DNA from: Bacillus massilinigeriensis
GTDB taxonomy: Bacteria; Bacillota; Bacilli; Bacillales; Cytobacillaceae
DNA: 64,000 nt
NCBI RefSeq assembly: GCF_900117315.1
Contig: NZ_LT630337.1
Location: forward strand, 2,427,601 to 2,491,600
Direction: 5' to 3'
Part shown: piece after piece, positions 62,532 to 64,000 of the stretch
Position numbering within the stretch: position 1 is the first letter of the stretch
Layout of the letters: every line of letters starts with the position of its first letter
The notes under the pieces: model-generated
What the model was told of the DNA's origin: nothing
Databases searched by the model: none
The model's input: the letters and a program-made list of their open reading frames with translations, nothing else
Position numbers and translations under genes: made by a program

Positions 62532-62808
62532 TGATGTCTACCCTTCCTTTCATAAGCTCTTTTAATGGATTGAAATCCTCTCCTATTATTCGATATGAGT
62601 CTATTCCTGAATCCAATTCCGACATAAAGATTTTCCAATTTGGTGCATTTGCGGCTACTAGTATCAGTCGTTGTAATGTATTCATATCATTGATAGCATA
62701 GATTCTCTGAATCATTTCACCTGTTATCCTTCCAAATCTCATTTGGAGCAGGGCAATTAAATCTTCTCGATCATCTACTAGCATTGCATCAGATTCAAAT
62801 GAAAACAT
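62512..62808 (-). CDS. Small nar-operon protein of unknown function
   Basis: A 98-aa acidic protein starting MFSFESDAMLVDDREDLIA. The central stretch LIALLQMRFGRITGEMIQRIYAINDMNTLQRLILVAANAPNW resembles the short helical DUF4351-type pattern (LxxRFGxxxxxxxxxIxxxxxxxLxxL), but that is a weak likeness. The ATG at 62808 stands seven bases after GGGGG. It overlaps narG by 20 bases, so it is translationally coupled and belongs to the nar transcript. Possibly an assembly or regulatory factor, but this is inference. Confidence 0.65.
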   Translation of the reverse strand: MFSFESDAMLVDDREDLIALLQMRFGRITGEMIQRIYAINDMNTLQRLILVAANAPNWKIFMSELDSGIDSYRIIGEDFNPLKELMKGRVDINGEEEK

Positions 62809-62824
62809 CACCACACCCCCAAGT

Positions 62825-63136
62825 TTAAAGTTTGATCATTTTATAATAGTCATTGATCAGCTGTGATTTACATTCTTCTGCTGCCTCCAGAAAGAAGCGG
62901 GAAATCTCTTCATTTGGTTGAATTGCTTGGTCAGAACTGATTTGCTTTGTAAGCTTTTGAGTGAATTCAGTAGAATACCTTATTGTGAGTAAAAAGCCAT
63001 GCTCATTTTTGGAAATCGTCCCATGAACATCGTATGGATGAATATGATAGGTTGAAAAAGCTTCTACCATACTTTGATACAAGGCAGGTGCAGCATAGCG
63101 TAATAATCTTTCCTCTATCCCTTGTGAACCACTCAT
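62825..63136 (-). CDS. Small nar-operon protein of unknown function
   Basis: A 103-aa soluble protein (MSGSQGIEERLLRYAAPALY at the start) with a central beta-like stretch (HPYDVHGTISKNEHGFLLTIRYSTEF) and a helical end (NEEISRFFLEAAEECKSQLINDYYKMIKL). I do not recognise a domain. The ATG at 63136 has AAAGGGTGA upstream; the GTG at 63145 overlaps it. It is followed at 16 bases by the next small gene and preceded at 45 by the hemerythrin gene, all in the nar direction, which suggests one operon. Confidence 0.6.
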   Translation of the reverse strand: MSGSQGIEERLLRYAAPALYQSMVEAFSTYHIHPYDVHGTISKNEHGFLLTIRYSTEFTQKLTKQISSDQAIQPNEEISRFFLEAAEECKSQLINDYYKMIKL

Positions 63137-63181
63137 TTTTATCACCCTTTACCTTTTCATCCTAATTTTTCCTAAATATTG

Positions 63182-63601
63182 TTAGTTATTCGCTAAAAGT
63201 TTATTCATTTCTTCTTCATTATGGATTTCATCGATGACAATAAGGGTATCGAGTAATGTCAGCATTTGGTCATTGGGAGTTTGGGAGTGCAGGCTTGTCT
63301 TCAAGTGATCCACAATTACTCTCATGAGATCATGGTCGCGTGTAAGCTGATGAATGGTTTTTTGCAATTCCGGCCTTTCCTCCACTAAATCCTTATATAG
63401 GCCCTCCTCCTCTGCCTCAGCATGCTTCAATGTTCGCGATTCCCAATGTTCAATGGCGATTTCTGCGATTTGTAATGCCCTCTCCTTTTCACGTTTTTCT
63501 AAGCATTTTCTAAATAATTTATTTAATTCTCTCGCTTCATTTAGAGCAGCTTCATGGATCGTTGAGTGTGCCTCTTGTTTTTTTAAACTAGGTCCTGTCA
63601 T
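63182..63601 (-). CDS. Hemerythrin HHE-domain protein at the head of the nar operon
   Basis: A 139-aa four-helix protein with the hemerythrin HHE pattern. Metal-type residues are HSTIHEAALNEA (helix 1), EHWESRTLKHAEAEEEGLYKDL (helix 2, H and E), LTRDHDLMRVIVDHLK (helix 3) and VIDEIHNEEEMNKLL (helix 4). Such proteins bind a di-iron centre and react with O2 or NO. AAGGAG stands about six bases before the ATG. Its position ahead of the nar genes suggests a role in NO/nitrite protection or in sensing, not a structural part of the reductase. Same transcript likely, though no FNR site is visible. Confidence 0.8.
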   Translation of the reverse strand: MTGPSLKKQEAHSTIHEAALNEARELNKLFRKCLEKREKERALQIAEIAIEHWESRTLKHAEAEEEGLYKDLVEERPELQKTIHQLTRDHDLMRVIVDHLKTSLHSQTPNDQMLTLLDTLIVIDEIHNEEEMNKLLANN

Positions 63602-63713
63602 GTTCCTTCTCCTTTCAAAAGATATATAAATAGAGTTAATGGTTACTTACCTTCATCAGCCTATCCATTATCCTTTTCAATAAACTTCATCCTTTGGATT
63701 TTATGAAAAAGAA

Positions 63714-63753
63714 GAAAAAAATGAAGCTATGGATTATTCCACAGCTTCTTTCC
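63714..63753 (-). terminator. Terminator of the PAS-domain gene
   Basis: Reverse strand GAAGCTGTGG / CCATAGCTTC with a six-base loop (one G-U type mismatch), followed by ATTTTTTT. It overlaps the stop codon of the gene at the right edge. Confidence 0.75.
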
Positions 63754-64000
63754 CGTCTTTATTTACTTCTGTTAAATCATTTAATAATCCGAGATAATAT
63801 TTAACATCTCCCACATCATTTTTTATTTCATTGATTGTTAATAACCCTAAATATTCTTCTCCATTTTTTCTTTTATTCCATATTTGCCCTTGCCAATATC
63901 CTTGCTCTTTAATGGATTTCCACATTTGCTCATAAAAACTTTGATCATGCTTATCAGATCGAAGAATATTGGGATTTTTCCCAATTACTTCATCTGATTG
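63734..64000 (-). CDS. PAS-domain protein, C-terminal end (cut by window edge)
   Basis: The last 88 codons of a larger protein; the N-terminal part lies beyond the right edge. The visible sequence is a PAS domain end: DEVIGKNPNILRSDKHDQSF, then YEQMWKSIKEQGYWQGQIWN, KRKNGEEYLGLLTINEIKND and DVKYYLGLLNDLTEV. This is the pattern common in PAS sensors of diguanylate cyclases, chemoreceptors and kinases, yet here the protein stops right after PAS (EAVE). Its overall architecture cannot be known. The apparent 63-codon frame from an internal Met is not a separate gene. Confidence 0.75.
   Translation of the reverse strand, partial: QSDEVIGKNPNILRSDKHDQSFYEQMWKSIKEQGYWQGQIWNKRKNGEEYLGLLTINEIKNDVGDVKYYLGLLNDLTEVNKDGKEAVE

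Noticed and set aside
63602-63733. FNR-type site upstream of the nar cluster
   Set aside because: I looked for TGTGA-N6-TCACA in the upstream gap and did not find a convincing match.
1-64000. Prophage, integrated element, IS or defence island
   Set aside because: No integrase, transposase, capsid, restriction or toxin-antitoxin genes are recognisable, and gene content is chromosomal throughout.
1-64000. tRNA or rRNA genes
   Set aside because: No cloverleaf-like or rRNA-like segment was noticed; the T-box leaders contain tRNA-binding motifs but are not tRNA genes.

Overview
The window looks like the chromosome of a low-GC, endospore-forming Bacillaceae bacterium (a Bacillus or Neobacillus-like organism). 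Evidence: strong AGGAGG-type ribosome binding sites with frequent TTG/GTG starts, a gerA-type germinant receptor operon, an H-type small acid-soluble spore protein (sspH), the sporulation-type diadenylate cyclase cdaS, a YjcZ-type miniprotein, sigma-K/E/G-like promoters and tRNA-Trp T-box leaders. A respiratory nitrate reductase operon indicates a facultative lifestyle. I see no rRNA, tRNA, CRISPR array, prophage or insertion sequence; apart from short intergenic repeats the gene content is chromosomal and ordinary.

Layout. 1-6.2 kb: edge of a DeoR-type regulator, a MarR regulator, a Gly/His-rich tandem-repeat protein behind a sigma-K-like promoter, a YraR-like NAD(P)-binding protein, a membrane protein, a YbaK-type deacylase, a MATE exporter and an arylamine N-acetyltransferase. 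6.3-19.2 kb: a PAS-GGDEF-EAL protein, a DsbA/FrnE-like oxidoreductase, a possible VWA-like protein, a small membrane protein, an acyl-CoA dehydrogenase homologue, a permuted papain-like protein, a YhdH-type reductase, a glycosyltransferase/kinase pair, an MBL-fold hydrolase, a block of CGCGAT tandem repeats and an FAD oxidoreductase. 19.3-28.8 kb: an HD-GYP protein, the gerABC operon with an extra 52-codon membrane ORF, a chemoreceptor, the YjcZ miniprotein, cdaS and a CAP-domain lipoprotein. 28.9-36.1 kb: the seven-gene trpEGDCFBA operon behind two tandem T-boxes, both with UGG specifiers. 36.1-45.6 kb: a MOSC protein, an MFS exporter, a second GGDEF-EAL protein, a DUF2935 protein, the fruRKA fructose operon with a cre site and repeated operators, and sspH. 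45.8-53.8 kb: an EamA permease, a methyltransferase, UvsE, a VIT-family transporter, a lipoprotein, small membrane ORFs, a CPBP protease homologue and a NarL-type two-component system. 54.1-64.0 kb: a CoA-disulfide reductase/rhodanese fusion with a CsoR/CstR-like operator, then a hemerythrin gene, two small unknown ORFs and narGHJI, and the C-terminal end of a PAS protein at the right edge.

Functional themes. Spore biology recurs (ger, cdaS, sspH, YjcZ, CAP lipoprotein, the repeat protein, perhaps the glycosyltransferase/kinase pair). Cyclic dinucleotide signalling appears four times (two GGDEF-EAL proteins, one HD-GYP, one CdaS). Three regulated metabolic units are readable from sequence: trp by tRNA-Trp sensing, fru by FruR and CcpA, and cdr probably by a persulfide- or copper-type CsoR-family repressor. 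I found no clearly new defence or mobile system. The least explained items are the Gly/His repeat protein, the 52-aa ORF in the ger operon, the two small proteins upstream of narG, and two intergenic repeat families.
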